Positions 51,371 through 61,350 of a stretch of 64,000 bases of DNA are shown in pieces; positions within the stretch are counted from its first letter, which is position 1, and every line of letters begins with the position of its first letter. Under the pieces are notes generated by a model. The model saw only the letters and a list, made by a program, of their open reading frames with translations. It did no database searches and was not told where the DNA came from. This DNA comes from Pseudomonadota bacterium (lineage in GTDB: Bacteria > Pseudomonadota > Alphaproteobacteria > Caulobacterales > Caulobacteraceae), in the NCBI GenBank assembly GCA_023451375.1, contig JAEXZS010000085.1, forward strand, positions 13,666-77,665, given 5' to 3'. The translations under genes and the position numbers were made by a program.

Positions 51371-51918
51371 GCGAGGTCGTGAACCGCGCCGACCACGGCG
51401 CCTGGCGCGAGATCGACGGCGGCTGGGAGCTGCGTTTCGAGCGCCGCCTGCGCCATTCGCCCGAACGCGTTTGGCGGGCCCTGACCACGCCGGAAGGCCT
51501 GCGATGCTGGCTGGCCGAGGCGATCGTCGATGCCCGACCGGGCGGACGGCTGGCTCTGCACTTCCGCCAGTCGGACCACGAATGCCTGCCGGACCGCCCA
51601 GAGTCGCGACGGCAGGAGAATGAAGTGCTGGTGTTCCAGCCCTTCAGCCGTTTCGAACACACCTTCGGCGGCAATCCCGATTCAGTCGTCACCTGGCGAT
51701 TGGCGCCGGACGGAGACGGCACGCACCTGACGCTGGTGCACCGCATCCCCGAAGGCTGGCGCGACGCCCGCCGCAACGTGCTCAGCGGCTGGCACCATCA
51801 CATGGAGGGGCTCGACGACGCCGTGCGCGGCGTGGCCCACCCCTGGGACTGGGCCCGCTGGCTGGCCCTACGCGACGCCTATGCCGCCGACATCGCCGAT
51901 CGGGAGGAGAGGGGGTGA
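51367..51918 (+). CDS. SRPBCC (AHSA1-like) protein, first copy
   Basis: Protein of 183 residues in the START/Bet-v-I-like fold of the Aha1 group: WELRFERRLRHSPERVWRALTTPEGLRCWLAEAIVD, then THLTLVHRIPEGWRDARRNVLSGWHHHMEGLDDAVRG. The W/H-rich cavity suggests binding a small hydrophobic ligand. Function is unknown; these genes follow ArsR regulators widely. It starts inside the arsR stop (ATGA). Confidence 0.92.
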   Translation: MSEVVNRADHGAWREIDGGWELRFERRLRHSPERVWRALTTPEGLRCWLAEAIVDARPGGRLALHFRQSDHECLPDRPESRRQENEVLVFQPFSRFEHTFGGNPDSVVTWRLAPDGDGTHLTLVHRIPEGWRDARRNVLSGWHHHMEGLDDAVRGVAHPWDWARWLALRDAYAADIADREERG

Positions 51919-52385
51919 GCGCGCCCGTCGCCGCCGCCGGCATGCTGGTCCGCCGTCCGATCGCAGAGGTGTTCGCCGCCTTCGTCGATCCAGACGTGAC
52001 CCGTCGATTCTGGTTCACGCGCGCCGAGGGGCCCCTGACGCCTGACGCCCGCGTCCGTTGGGAGTGGGAGATGTACGGCGTCGGCACGGACGTGCAGGTG
52101 AAGGCGCTTGAGCCCGGCCGACGAATCCTGATCGACTGGGACGTCGACACGGCGCCCACCGAAGTCGAGTGGCGCTTCGAAGCGCGCGGCGACCACACCT
52201 GGGTGACGGTCGAGAACCGAGGCTTCGTGGACAGCCCGGAAGGCGTCGCGGCGGCGCTGGATTCCACCGGTGGCTTCGCCTTGGTCCTGGCCGGAGCCAA
52301 GATCTGGTTGGAGCATGGGATCGAGCCCGGCTTCGTCCTCGATCGACACCCGGACGCCTGTGTCGAGGATTGGACGACGCGATGA
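51915..52385 (+). CDS. SRPBCC (AHSA1-like) protein, second copy
   Basis: Protein of 156 residues from a GTG overlapping the previous stop. VAAAGMLVRRPIAEVFAAFVDPDVTRRFWFTRAEGPL is the START-like N-terminus, and DHTWVTVENRGF and STGGFALVLAGAKIWLEHG complete the fold. It is diverged from the first copy. The role is unknown. Confidence 0.9.
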   Translation: MSAPVAAAGMLVRRPIAEVFAAFVDPDVTRRFWFTRAEGPLTPDARVRWEWEMYGVGTDVQVKALEPGRRILIDWDVDTAPTEVEWRFEARGDHTWVTVENRGFVDSPEGVAAALDSTGGFALVLAGAKIWLEHGIEPGFVLDRHPDACVEDWTTR

Positions 52386-52633
52386 GCGCTGTCGTCGAGG
52401 TCCGTGTCGAGAGGCGTTTCCGCCACCCGCCGGAGCGATCTGAACCGCATGATGGAGACGACGTGATGAGCGAGACATGGCTCGACGAGTCGGTCGCACA
52501 ATGGACCTTCGACGGCCGCGGCGCGCCGGAGAGGCCCAAGCCTCGCCGTGAGGGTGAGGCGACCGTCGCGCGCCGGACCGACCGGGGCGGGGCGTCACGG
52601 TCGCGAGCCATGGCCGCAAGGGCTCACGCATGA
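52382..52633 (+). pseudogene. Truncated third SRPBCC gene, frame retained
   Basis: Open frame of 83 residues starting within the previous stop (ATGA) and ending within the next start (ATGA). The first ~20 residues, MSAVVEVRVERRFRHPPERS, match the beginning of an AHSA1-like domain (compare FERRLRHSPERVW in copy 1). The similarity then stops and the rest (ERPKPRREGEATVARRTDRGG) is low-complexity and arginine-rich. It looks like a deletion remnant whose reading frame has kept the coupling of the operon. It could still be a short expressed peptide. Confidence 0.55.
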
Positions 52634-53007
52634 TCTGCTCCGCCCATCCCTTTCTGATGTTCCAGGGCGGCTGTGAAGCGGCCCTGAGCTTCTACGCCGA
52701 GGTCGTCCCAGGCGCCCGGATCGTGTCGCTGGAGAAGAAGCCCGACGGCTCGGTCGCCATGGCGCGGCTGTCGGTGGCCGGGCTGGAGATCCTGGCCAAC
52801 GATTCTCCGCCCGTGCACGCCTTCGACTTCACCCCGTCCACCTCGACCTTTCTGACCGTGGATGCCTCGGAGGATGTCGATGCCCTCGCTTCCGCCCTGG
52901 GGGAGGGCGGGAAGCTGCACATGCCGCCGGGCGAATACGGCTTCTCGCGGCGCTTCGCCTGGGTCCGGGATCGGTTCGGCGTCTCCTGGCAGATCAACGC
53001 CGCCTAG
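52630..53007 (+). CDS. VOC-family protein, PhnB-like
   Basis: Protein of 125 residues, glyoxalase/PhnB-type: AHPFLMFQGGCEAALSFYAEVVPGARIVSLEKKP, then STFLTVDASEDVDALASALGEGGKL and FAWVRDRFGVSWQINAA. It is the last gene of the ArsR operon. It converges on folP, sharing CTAG at 53004-53007. No enzymatic activity is assigned. Confidence 0.9.
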   Translation: MICSAHPFLMFQGGCEAALSFYAEVVPGARIVSLEKKPDGSVAMARLSVAGLEILANDSPPVHAFDFTPSTSTFLTVDASEDVDALASALGEGGKLHMPPGEYGFSRRFAWVRDRFGVSWQINAA

Positions 53008-53840
53008 AGGCTCATCGCCACGGCCGCCTGGACCTGCAGCGCCTGGATCGTCTCGCGGACGTCGTGAACCCGGACCATCCGCGCCCCGCGTCGCGCCCCT
53101 TCCAGCGCCAAGGCGATCGAACCGCCCAGCCGGTCGCCCGCTTCGACGGCGGTGGCGTCTATGGCCTGGATCGTCCGCTTGCGACTGGCGGCGTAGAGCA
53201 CGGGAAAGCCGAGATCGACCAGAGCGCCCAGCCCCGCCGTCAGCGCCATGTTGTGCGCCAGGGTCTTGCCGAAGCCGATGCCCGGATCGAGCCAGATCTT
53301 CTGGCGCGCCACGCCCGCGGCCATCGCCCCCTCGGCCCGGGCGGAGAGATAGTCCCGCACCTCGCCGACCACATCGTCATAGCTCGGGTCGCACTGCATG
53401 GTGCGCGGCTCGCCCTTCATGTGCATCAGCACCACCTCGCAGCCCAGTTCGGCGGCGACAGCGGCGCTGTCCGGCGCGTGGGTGAGGGCCGTGACGTCGT
53501 TCCACATCGTCGCTCCGGCGGCGACGGCTGCGCGGGCGACCATGGGCTTCATGGTGTCGACGCTGATCATCCCGCCCCATCGGGCCCGGACCGCGGCGAT
53601 CACCGGGACGACCCGGTCGATCTCCTCCGCCGCCTCAACCGGGTCGGCGCCCGGCCGAGTGCTCTCCCCGCCGATGTCCAGCACGTCCGCTCCCTGCTGG
53701 ACCAGCCGCATGGCGTGATCCGCCGCCCGGTCGGCCGACGCCCAGCGCCCCCCGTCCGAGAAGCTGTCGGGCGTCATGTTCACGACACCCATCACCTGCG
53801 GCAACGCGGACTTCGGCGAGGTTTGACTTTCAGCCTGCAT
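53004..53840 (-). CDS. folP: Dihydropteroate synthase
   Basis: Folate-pathway enzyme of 278 residues condensing pteridine diphosphate with p-aminobenzoate; it is the sulfonamide target. Motifs are MGVVNMTPDSFSDGGRW, DIGGESTRPGADPV and DVTALTHAPDSAAVAAELGCEVVLMHMKG, then DPGIGFGKTLAHN, and ARMVRVHDVRETIQAL closes it. No sulfonamide-resistance-type insertion is visible. It is monocistronic on this strand. Confidence 0.96.
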   Translation of the reverse strand: MQAESQTSPKSALPQVMGVVNMTPDSFSDGGRWASADRAADHAMRLVQQGADVLDIGGESTRPGADPVEAAEEIDRVVPVIAAVRARWGGMISVDTMKPMVARAAVAAGATMWNDVTALTHAPDSAAVAAELGCEVVLMHMKGEPRTMQCDPSYDDVVGEVRDYLSARAEGAMAAGVARQKIWLDPGIGFGKTLAHNMALTAGLGALVDLGFPVLYAASRKRTIQAIDATAVEAGDRLGGSIALALEGARRGARMVRVHDVRETIQALQVQAAVAMSL

Positions 53841-53926
53841 GGGATCAGCCTCTAGCCGTGATCGCTCATCTCGTCAGCCAGGCTCGACGCCTTTCCCACG
53901 CGGGACGCCTCGTCGCAGGCATCTGA

Positions 53927-53961
53927 CCCGGAACGGCCGCGCGCCTTCGCCCCGTTCCGGG
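53927..53961. promoter_or_regulatory. Long inverted repeat upstream of the Rnk-like gene
   Basis: CCCGGAACGG (53927-53936) and CCGTTCCGGG (53952-53961), perfect 10-bp arms and a 15-bp loop, in the divergent space between folP (87 bp away) and the Rnk-like gene (65 bp away). It could be an operator, a leader hairpin or a REP-like element. A CTTTCGA repeat follows twice (53964-53970 and 53992-53998). Confidence 0.4.
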
Positions 53962-54025
53962 CGCTTTCGAGACCCCCAGCATCCCTCCGACGCCTTTCGA
54001 GCGTCCCCGATTTATGAGAATTCCC

Positions 54026-54451
54026 ATGCCCAGCACCGCCTCACGGGCGACCCTGCCCGTCCGCCCCGACATCTTCCTCAGCGCCGAGGACCACGAGATC
54101 CTGTCCCGCCTCGTCGGCGACATGCCGGCCGAGGGCGTGGCCGGCCTATTGCAGGAGGAGCTGGAGCGCGCCGTCATCTGCGAGCCGGGCGACCGCCCCA
54201 AGGGGGCCGCGCCGCTGCATCGCTGGCTCCATTACGTGGACGGCCGCGCGTCCGAGCCGCGCCGCATCCAGATCGTCTTGCCGCACGAGGCCGATATCGA
54301 CGCCGGCAAGGTGTCGGTGCTCTCCCATGTCGGCGCAGGCCTGATCGGCCTGGTCGAGGGCCACACCATCACCTGGACCGACCCCTCGGGCGCCGAGCGC
54401 AGCCTGACGCCGGTGATGATAGAAGATCCGGAGGATCTGCCGGGCGACTGA
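54026..54451 (+). CDS. Rnk/GreA-family nucleoside diphosphate kinase regulator
   Basis: Protein of 141 residues (start MPSTASRATLPVRPDIFLS; ATG 54014 is possible). A short N-terminal coiled region, EDHEILSRLVGDM, precedes the GreA/GreB C-terminal-type domain RRIQIVLPHEADIDAGKVSVLSHVGAGLIGLVEGHTITW. Rnk-like proteins bind RNA polymerase near the secondary channel without cleaving RNA. Its exact target here is unknown. Confidence 0.85.
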   Translation: MPSTASRATLPVRPDIFLSAEDHEILSRLVGDMPAEGVAGLLQEELERAVICEPGDRPKGAAPLHRWLHYVDGRASEPRRIQIVLPHEADIDAGKVSVLSHVGAGLIGLVEGHTITWTDPSGAERSLTPVMIEDPEDLPGD

Positions 54452-54465
54452 GGCCGGGGGCCAGG

Positions 54466-54768
54466 TCAGCCCTTGTGTCCGATCAGCCCGCCCAACGCCT
54501 CCAGATAGCCGGCGAAGGCCTTGCGCCCCTCGGTCGTGATCGTCGCGCGGGTCAGGGGCTTGTTGTTGACGAAGCTCTTGGCGATGGCGACATAGCCCGC
54601 CTCCTCCAGCTTCTTAAGGTGGACGGACAGGTTGCCCTGCGTCGCCTCCAGCACCGTCTTCAGTTCGGTGAAGTCGGCGGACTCGGCATCGGCCAGATAG
54701 ACCATGATACCCAGCCGCATGCGGCCGTGGATGACCTCGTCGATCTTTCCGAGTTGCTCCAGGCTCAT
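54466..54768 (-). CDS. Winged-helix transcriptional regulator (MarR/ArsR-like)
   Basis: Protein of 100 residues. DFTELKTVLEATQGNLSVHLKKLEEAGYVAIAKSFVNNKPLTRATITTEGRKAF is a winged helix of the HTH_34 type with NLSVHLKKL as recognition helix. No ligand motif. It is 3 bp downstream of the membrane-protein gene at 54772-55407, and the two very likely form an operon, the usual arrangement for this small regulator. Confidence 0.9.
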   Translation of the reverse strand: MSLEQLGKIDEVIHGRMRLGIMVYLADAESADFTELKTVLEATQGNLSVHLKKLEEAGYVAIAKSFVNNKPLTRATITTEGRKAFAGYLEALGGLIGHKG

Positions 54769-54771
54769 GGA

Positions 54772-55407
54772 TCAGGCGGCCCGGCGAGCTTTCAGCGCGC
54801 CGCGCAGCATGATCCAGCCGGGGGCGGCGAACAGGCCGAACAGGGCCGCCGTGCAGACCGCCAGATAGGCCACCGGCTCGCGCACCAGCAAGCCCAGCGC
54901 GACCGCGGTGGCCCACCCGCCGAGCGACGTCGCCAGCATCCATGGCGACTTCCTCAGGCTCCACGCCACCCACCACGCCGCGGCCTGAAGGGCGAACACC
55001 ATGGCCGGATAATAGAGCCAGACAGCGAAGTCCTGGTCCCGCATCGCGCCCACGCCGAAGACCACGATCACCGCCAGGTTGACCATGCCGGTGGCGCTGA
55101 AGGCCGCGTTCAGGGTCCGCGTCACCATTGGTCCGGGACGCGGGCCCTTGCGATCCTGGCGCACGGCCCAGATCAGCACGCCGATCATGGCGACGGTGAT
55201 CGCCACGACGAACACCAGGGTGGCTAGGCCCGGCCACCGGACCCAGCCCAGCGCCTGACCGATGTGGAACAGGCACTGCACCCCATACAGCAGGCCCCCG
55301 GCCAGATAGGCCACGCCCATGGTGAAGTGCCCCTGGGGTCCGGCGCCCGAGACGACGGAGCGCAGGAAGGCCAGGTCGGCCTCGGCGGAACGGGCGGCGT
55401 CGGTCAT
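54772..55407 (-). CDS. Membrane protein of unknown function
   Basis: Protein of 211 residues with about six to seven hydrophobic helices, for example GVAYLAGGLLYGVQCLFHI, LATLVFVVAITVAMIGVLIW and AVWLYYPAMVFALQAAAWWVAWSL, then a basic cytosolic tail. No family is recognised beyond similarity to conserved hypothetical membrane proteins found beside small winged-helix regulators. It is upstream of the regulator. Confidence 0.8.
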   Translation of the reverse strand: MTDAARSAEADLAFLRSVVSGAGPQGHFTMGVAYLAGGLLYGVQCLFHIGQALGWVRWPGLATLVFVVAITVAMIGVLIWAVRQDRKGPRPGPMVTRTLNAAFSATGMVNLAVIVVFGVGAMRDQDFAVWLYYPAMVFALQAAAWWVAWSLRKSPWMLATSLGGWATAVALGLLVREPVAYLAVCTAALFGLFAAPGWIMLRGALKARRAA

Positions 55408-55461
55408 GACGGGCTCCTCGGATGTGCGGTCTGGGTGGACGAGCGGCGGCGGCTTGGCAAG

Positions 55462-56676
55462 CTATTCGGCCGGGACCAGCGCGGCCTGGCGGGCCTTGCG
55501 CCAGGGTACGCGGCGTCCGTTCAGCCATCGGCCCATGAAGGTGTGGCGGATCAGCAGCTCATAGCTCGCGGTCGAGACCGCCAGCACGCCGACCACGACG
55601 ATCGCCAGCTTGATCGGCCAGGGCCAGGCCAGGTCCTGAATCAGCACCTGCGCGGCCATCACCGGCGGCAGGTGCACGATGTAGATCCAGTAGGAGGCGT
55701 CGGCCAGGTAGCGGCGCACGGCGCTGCGGCCGGAGAAGAACCGCATCGCCAGCCCCACTGCCGCGAAGACCGCCGCGTAGGTGGCGACCCCGAACGCCGC
55801 CGCCGTCATGGCCTTGATCGCCGGGTCGGTCATCGGGATCAACTGCGGGTCTGGTCCGCCGACCAGCATCATCGCCGCCGCGCCCGCTCCGGCCGCCAAT
55901 CCCAGATGGGCGGGCGCCCAGGCCTCGATCCGCTTCAGCAGGTCGCGTCGCCGATCCAGCAGCACGCCGAAGCCGAACGCCAAGCCGAAGCCGACCAGGG
56001 CGGGCGTGTTGGGGATCAGGCCCGCGTCCGGCGTCGGCACGCCGAAAAAGGCGACCCAGTTCGGATGCAGCCACAGCGCCAGCGCCAACGGCGCCCCCAG
56101 CACCAACGGTCCCCACGGCCCTACCAGTCCGGCCGTGATCCGATCGACCGTCCGCCCCCAAGCCCCCCTCCGATCCAGCGCCGCGAAGGGGGAGCGCAGG
56201 ATCAGCAGGGCGGCGTAGAAGATCATCAGCACCCACAGAAACCACAGGTGCGTAAGGGGCACGTTGCTCCAGTCATAGGTCGGTTGCGGCGGCGCATCGG
56301 CCGCGGTCAGACCCTGCAACGAGGCGTTCCAGATAAGCACGGCGACAATGGCCGTGAGCACCAGGCCCCAGAACACCGCCAGCGGCGCGGCGATGCGGAC
56401 TAGCCGGTTCTTCGCAAAGCCCCACACGCCGCGCCGGCCGATCATCATGTGCGCGAAAAGGCCGGCGATCAGGAAGAAGGTCGCCATTCGGAACAGATGG
56501 ATGACGAAGAACAGGCCGCTGGCCCAGACCGATCTCTGGTCGTCCGCGACGATCCAGATCTGCGTCGGAAAAAAGGACATGGCGCCGTGCAGCCCCACGC
56601 CCAGAAGCAGGGCGGCGCCCCGCAGCGCGTCGAGGCCGTGCAGGCGCTCCACGCGATCGATTTCGGATGTCGTCAT
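55462..56676 (-). CDS. Acyltransferase-3 family membrane protein (OpgC-like)
   Basis: Protein of 404 residues with about ten transmembrane helices. The N-terminus has the family motif RLHGLDALRGAALLLGVGLHGAMSFF with the catalytic-type His, and LTHLWFLWVLMIFYAALLIL and YWIYIVHLPPVMAAQVLI are characteristic of acyltransferase-3/glucan-modifying (OpgC/MdoC) proteins. It may succinylate a periplasmic glucan or other polysaccharide. A large palindrome lies 31 bp upstream. Confidence 0.88.
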   Translation of the reverse strand: MTTSEIDRVERLHGLDALRGAALLLGVGLHGAMSFFPTQIWIVADDQRSVWASGLFFVIHLFRMATFFLIAGLFAHMMIGRRGVWGFAKNRLVRIAAPLAVFWGLVLTAIVAVLIWNASLQGLTAADAPPQPTYDWSNVPLTHLWFLWVLMIFYAALLILRSPFAALDRRGAWGRTVDRITAGLVGPWGPLVLGAPLALALWLHPNWVAFFGVPTPDAGLIPNTPALVGFGLAFGFGVLLDRRRDLLKRIEAWAPAHLGLAAGAGAAAMMLVGGPDPQLIPMTDPAIKAMTAAAFGVATYAAVFAAVGLAMRFFSGRSAVRRYLADASYWIYIVHLPPVMAAQVLIQDLAWPWPIKLAIVVVGVLAVSTASYELLIRHTFMGRWLNGRRVPWRKARQAALVPAE

Positions 56677-56706
56677 GACGCCCTCCCTATGGACGACGTC
56701 GATATC

Positions 56707-56741
56707 TCATGAACTAGTCTAAAATGCAAACTAGTTCATGA
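56707..56741. promoter_or_regulatory. 12-bp inverted repeat upstream of the OpgC-like gene
   Basis: TCATGAACTAGT (56707-56718) and ACTAGTTCATGA (56730-56741) are perfect 12-bp arms with an 11-bp spacer CTAAAATGCAA. It is AT-rich and lies just before the start codon at 56676, right where a promoter must be. The arms and spacing suggest a TetR- or MarR-type dimer site; no such gene is adjacent. Confidence 0.6.
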
Positions 56742-56742
56742 T

Positions 56743-56774
56743 AAAGAACCCGCCGGGACACGCCGCGGCGGGTT
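56743..56774 (-). terminator. ftsH terminator
   Basis: A 9-bp stem AACCCGCCG (56747-56755) with CGGCGGGTT (56766-56774), directly after the ftsH stop. On the minus strand it is followed by CTTTATC. It separates ftsH from the OpgC-like operator. Confidence 0.7.
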
Positions 56775-56781
56775 CAGGAGG

Positions 56782-58742
<1,961 letters not shown>

Positions 58743-58746
<4 letters not shown>

Positions 58747-60074
58747 AGGGGTCCTCGATCGTCCGACGCGCCGAACCCGGCCGCCGGTCTGGATGTCTTG
58801 CCCGTGAAAATAGGTCGTTCCACGGCGTTACGCCATCGGGCGCGGGTCAGATCGTCCTCATGCGTCGTTTCGTCCAAGGCCAGAGCCAGCCGTTCGGGCG
58901 CCAGATCGCGCGTCGCCACTCGCCCGTCTGCAAGAACCGGCCCGTCGCCGCTGTCCCGGATCAGGACCGGCGCGGCGGCCCGCACGGCGGCCGGACGGCG
59001 GTGCAGGATTGTGCGGTCAGGCGGAGAAAGCGCGCCCATTCGCCCCAGCGCGGGCGCCACGGTCCATCCTGGTTCGGCCGCCGTGAAAACGAAGCGACCA
59101 TCCCAAACCGCCGCTCGACCGGCCTCCAGGCGCAAGGGCGCAATGGGGCGCCGCCGCATCTCTCCGGCCTCCCGCATCACCCGCACTACATCGCCGCCCG
59201 CCTCCAGCCGCGCGCCGGCGAGCGTCGCGGCGAAGGCCTCGCCGCCTCGCAATCGCTGCAGCAGGGTGGCCAGTCTATCCCCGCGCGGAGGTCTGGCGCC
59301 GCCGCCGGCGCACACCAGCGCCGCCGCCAGCGTCCGCCCGTCCACACCGCGTTCTACCTGAAGCACTCCTGGCTCCGGGCTCCACCAAGGCGCGGCGGCG
59401 GGCGCCTCATGGCCGCTTCCGGCCGCCGCCCCGGCCAGGGCGATGCGCGCGCGGCTGCGGCCGAACCGGGGATCGGCATTGGCCGGGTCCTCGATCCAGC
59501 GGGCCCCAAGACCATCCAGCCAGTTCCGCAACTCGGCGCGGCGCTCGGCCAGCAGGGGCCGCAGCAGCATGAGACCGCGGCCCTCCGGCCAGGCGGGCGA
59601 GGGCGACCATTCGCGCAGACGGCCCAGCGTCGTTCCCCGCGCCCGCATCCAGTCGGCTTCGGCGATATCGTCGGCGGTATGGGCGAACAGCACCACTCGC
59701 GCGCCGGCCTCTCGCGCCGCCTCAGAGACCAGGCGATGCCGCGCCGCCCGCGCCGCCGCCGTCAGACCCGCCGTCGGCTTAAGTCCGTCCCAGCTCAGCC
59801 CCCGCCACAGAGCGCCGGCGGATCGCGCGGCCTCTGCCGCGAACCGGGTCCAGGCCACGCTTTCGGGATTGAGCCGATGATCGACGGTGAGCGCCAGCAG
59901 CGGCCGGCCGCGCTCCGTGGCCCAGCGCGCCGCGATCAGCAGCAGGGCCATGGAATCGCCGCCGCCCGACAGGGCCAGGGCGATCGGCGCGGCGGCGTCC
60001 CGCGAAAGCCGGGCGTCCAGACGCTCGCGGACGCGCCTCTCCAGGCCGGCGGAGAGTTCGGTCGTCAGTCGCAC
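58743..60074 (-). CDS. tilS: tRNA(Ile)-lysidine synthase
   Basis: PP-loop ATPase of 443 residues that changes C34 to lysidine in tRNA-Ile(CAU). The PP-loop is LALSGGGDSMALL (about 33), followed by LTVDHRLNPESVAWTRFAAEAA and VVLFAHTADDIAEADWMRARGTTLGRL. The C-terminal domain is alanine-rich and poorly conserved. It overlaps cpoB by 10 bp and ftsH by 4 bp, in the order cpoB-tilS-ftsH. Confidence 0.93.
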
Positions 60075-60910
60075 CCGGCGGCGGTGCGGATCTGGCCGGC
60101 GCGGGCCTTCAGCGTCGCCGAGGCGGTCTCGGCATAGCGCCGGTTGAACTCGGCCAGAGCGGCGCAGCCCTGGGTGTCGCGATCGGTGGCGACCAGGGCG
60201 TCCGCCAGCTTCAGCGTCGTCTCCGCCGCCCAGCCGATCCGCGGCCAGTCCTTCAGGGCGGCGGCGTAGTAGGGCACCGCGCCCGCCTTGTCGTTGGCCG
60301 CGACGCGCAGGTCGCCCAGGCGCGAGTTGGCCTCGCGCGCCTGGGGCGTGTTCGGCCAGGTGACGACCACGGTCTCGAGCGCCCGCTCGCCGCGCGGGCG
60401 ATCCTCGGACAGAAGGCGGATGGCGGCGGCCAGGTCGCGCGCGGCGTCGCCCGTGGGCGAATTGGCCACGACCGGGGCGTTCAGCTCGGCCTGGGTCTCC
60501 AGCTTCCCGAGCCGCGCCTCGGCGTCGGCCAGGCGGGTGCGCAGGGCGGTGCTGTCCCGCTGGGATTCATCCAGCTGGAAGGTCAGCCGCTCGTTGTCGG
60601 CGTTGATCCGGCGGAAGGTCGTCTCCAGGTCCGACAGGCGTCGGTCCATCAGCGCGACCCGGTCCTGAAGGACCAGGACCTCGGGATCCGGCTCGACCAG
60701 GACGGGCTGGCCGGCGGCGTTGCGCTGGGTCAGGGCGCGCTCCAGTCGGCGAACATTGCGGTCCAACTGTTCGAGCCGGCGGTTGTCCCACTGGGTCCGC
60801 TCCATGATCTGGGGCGTCTGCTGGGCGACGGCGGCGCCGCCGATCACGGCCAGGCCGACGGCGACGAGAAGGACCGCGCGGCCGCGCGGAAGAGAGAGCT
60901 TGAGCGTCAT
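60065..60910 (-). CDS. cpoB: Tol-Pal system coordinator CpoB (YbgF)
   Basis: Periplasmic protein of 281 residues. A signal peptide (ALLVAVGLAVIGGAAVAQQ; about residues 13-32) precedes a coiled-coil (about 60-140; LDRNVRRLERALTQRN, RLSDLETTFRRINADNERLTFQLDES). The C-terminal part has TPR-like helices (LAAAIRLLSEDRPRGERALETVVVTWPNTPQAREANSRLGDL). It links Tol-Pal with peptidoglycan synthesis during constriction. It follows pal, with a damaged gene between. Confidence 0.92.
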   Translation of the reverse strand: MTLKLSLPRGRAVLLVAVGLAVIGGAAVAQQTPQIMERTQWDNRRLEQLDRNVRRLERALTQRNAAGQPVLVEPDPEVLVLQDRVALMDRRLSDLETTFRRINADNERLTFQLDESQRDSTALRTRLADAEARLGKLETQAELNAPVVANSPTGDAARDLAAAIRLLSEDRPRGERALETVVVTWPNTPQAREANSRLGDLRVAANDKAGAVPYYAAALKDWPRIGWAAETTLKLADALVATDRDTQGCAALAEFNRRYAETASATLKARAGQIRTAAGCD

Positions 60911-60950
60911 GGGGCGCTAGGTTCCACCGTTTTGGGGCCGCCGCAAGGCG

Positions 60951-61206
60951 TCACTGTCCCTGGCCGAGATACACCATGGCGGCGACGAACAGGGAGACGA
61001 CGATGTTGCAGAAGATCAACAGGGCGGCGGTCCGCCAGAGCGCTGGGAAGATCGACGAGCCTGGGCGCCCTTCAGCTTGGCGCAGACATGCACCGGCACG
61101 ACCAGGGAGGCCGCCGCCAGGCCAGCATCTCCAGCACGCCGCAGTCCGAGCAGACGCCGTGGCGCCGGCTCGCCTTACCCGTCGGCTTCTCGACCGCGCC
61201 CGCCAT
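60951..61206 (-). pseudogene. Small membrane-protein gene with two apparent frameshifts
   Basis: Reading the minus strand from ATG (complement of 61204-61206): frame 1 gives MAGAVEKPTGKASRRHGVCSDCGV. After a shift near 61128 the second frame continues DAGLAAASLVVPVHVCAKLKG. After a second shift between about 61045 and 61078 the third frame gives FPALWRTAALLIFCNIVVSLFV, then AAMVYLGQGQ and a stop at 60951-60953. The pieces join into one plausible ~80-residue protein with a C-terminal membrane helix. It is either a true pseudogene or two indel errors. Intact homologues were not checked. Confidence 0.5.
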
Positions 61207-61291
61207 CACGCCGCGGTGACGGCCGCTCCGCCCGCGTCGATGTCCATGCCTGTTCCCCCGCCGGAATCGGCCGGACTGCGAGGATGCGGCG

Positions 61292-61328
61292 GACAAAGAA
61301 AAGAGGCGCCGGCCGGGCCGACGCCTCT
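61292..61328 (-). terminator. pal terminator
   Basis: On the minus strand a stem of about 11-13 bp with one G-U pair (complement of 61302-61328; arm AGAGGCG/CGCCTCT) is followed by TTTTCTTTG. It lies 23 bp after the pal stop and would separate pal from the frameshifted gene and cpoB. Confidence 0.8.
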
Positions 61329-61350
61329 CTGCGCTCTAGAGAAACCCGTC

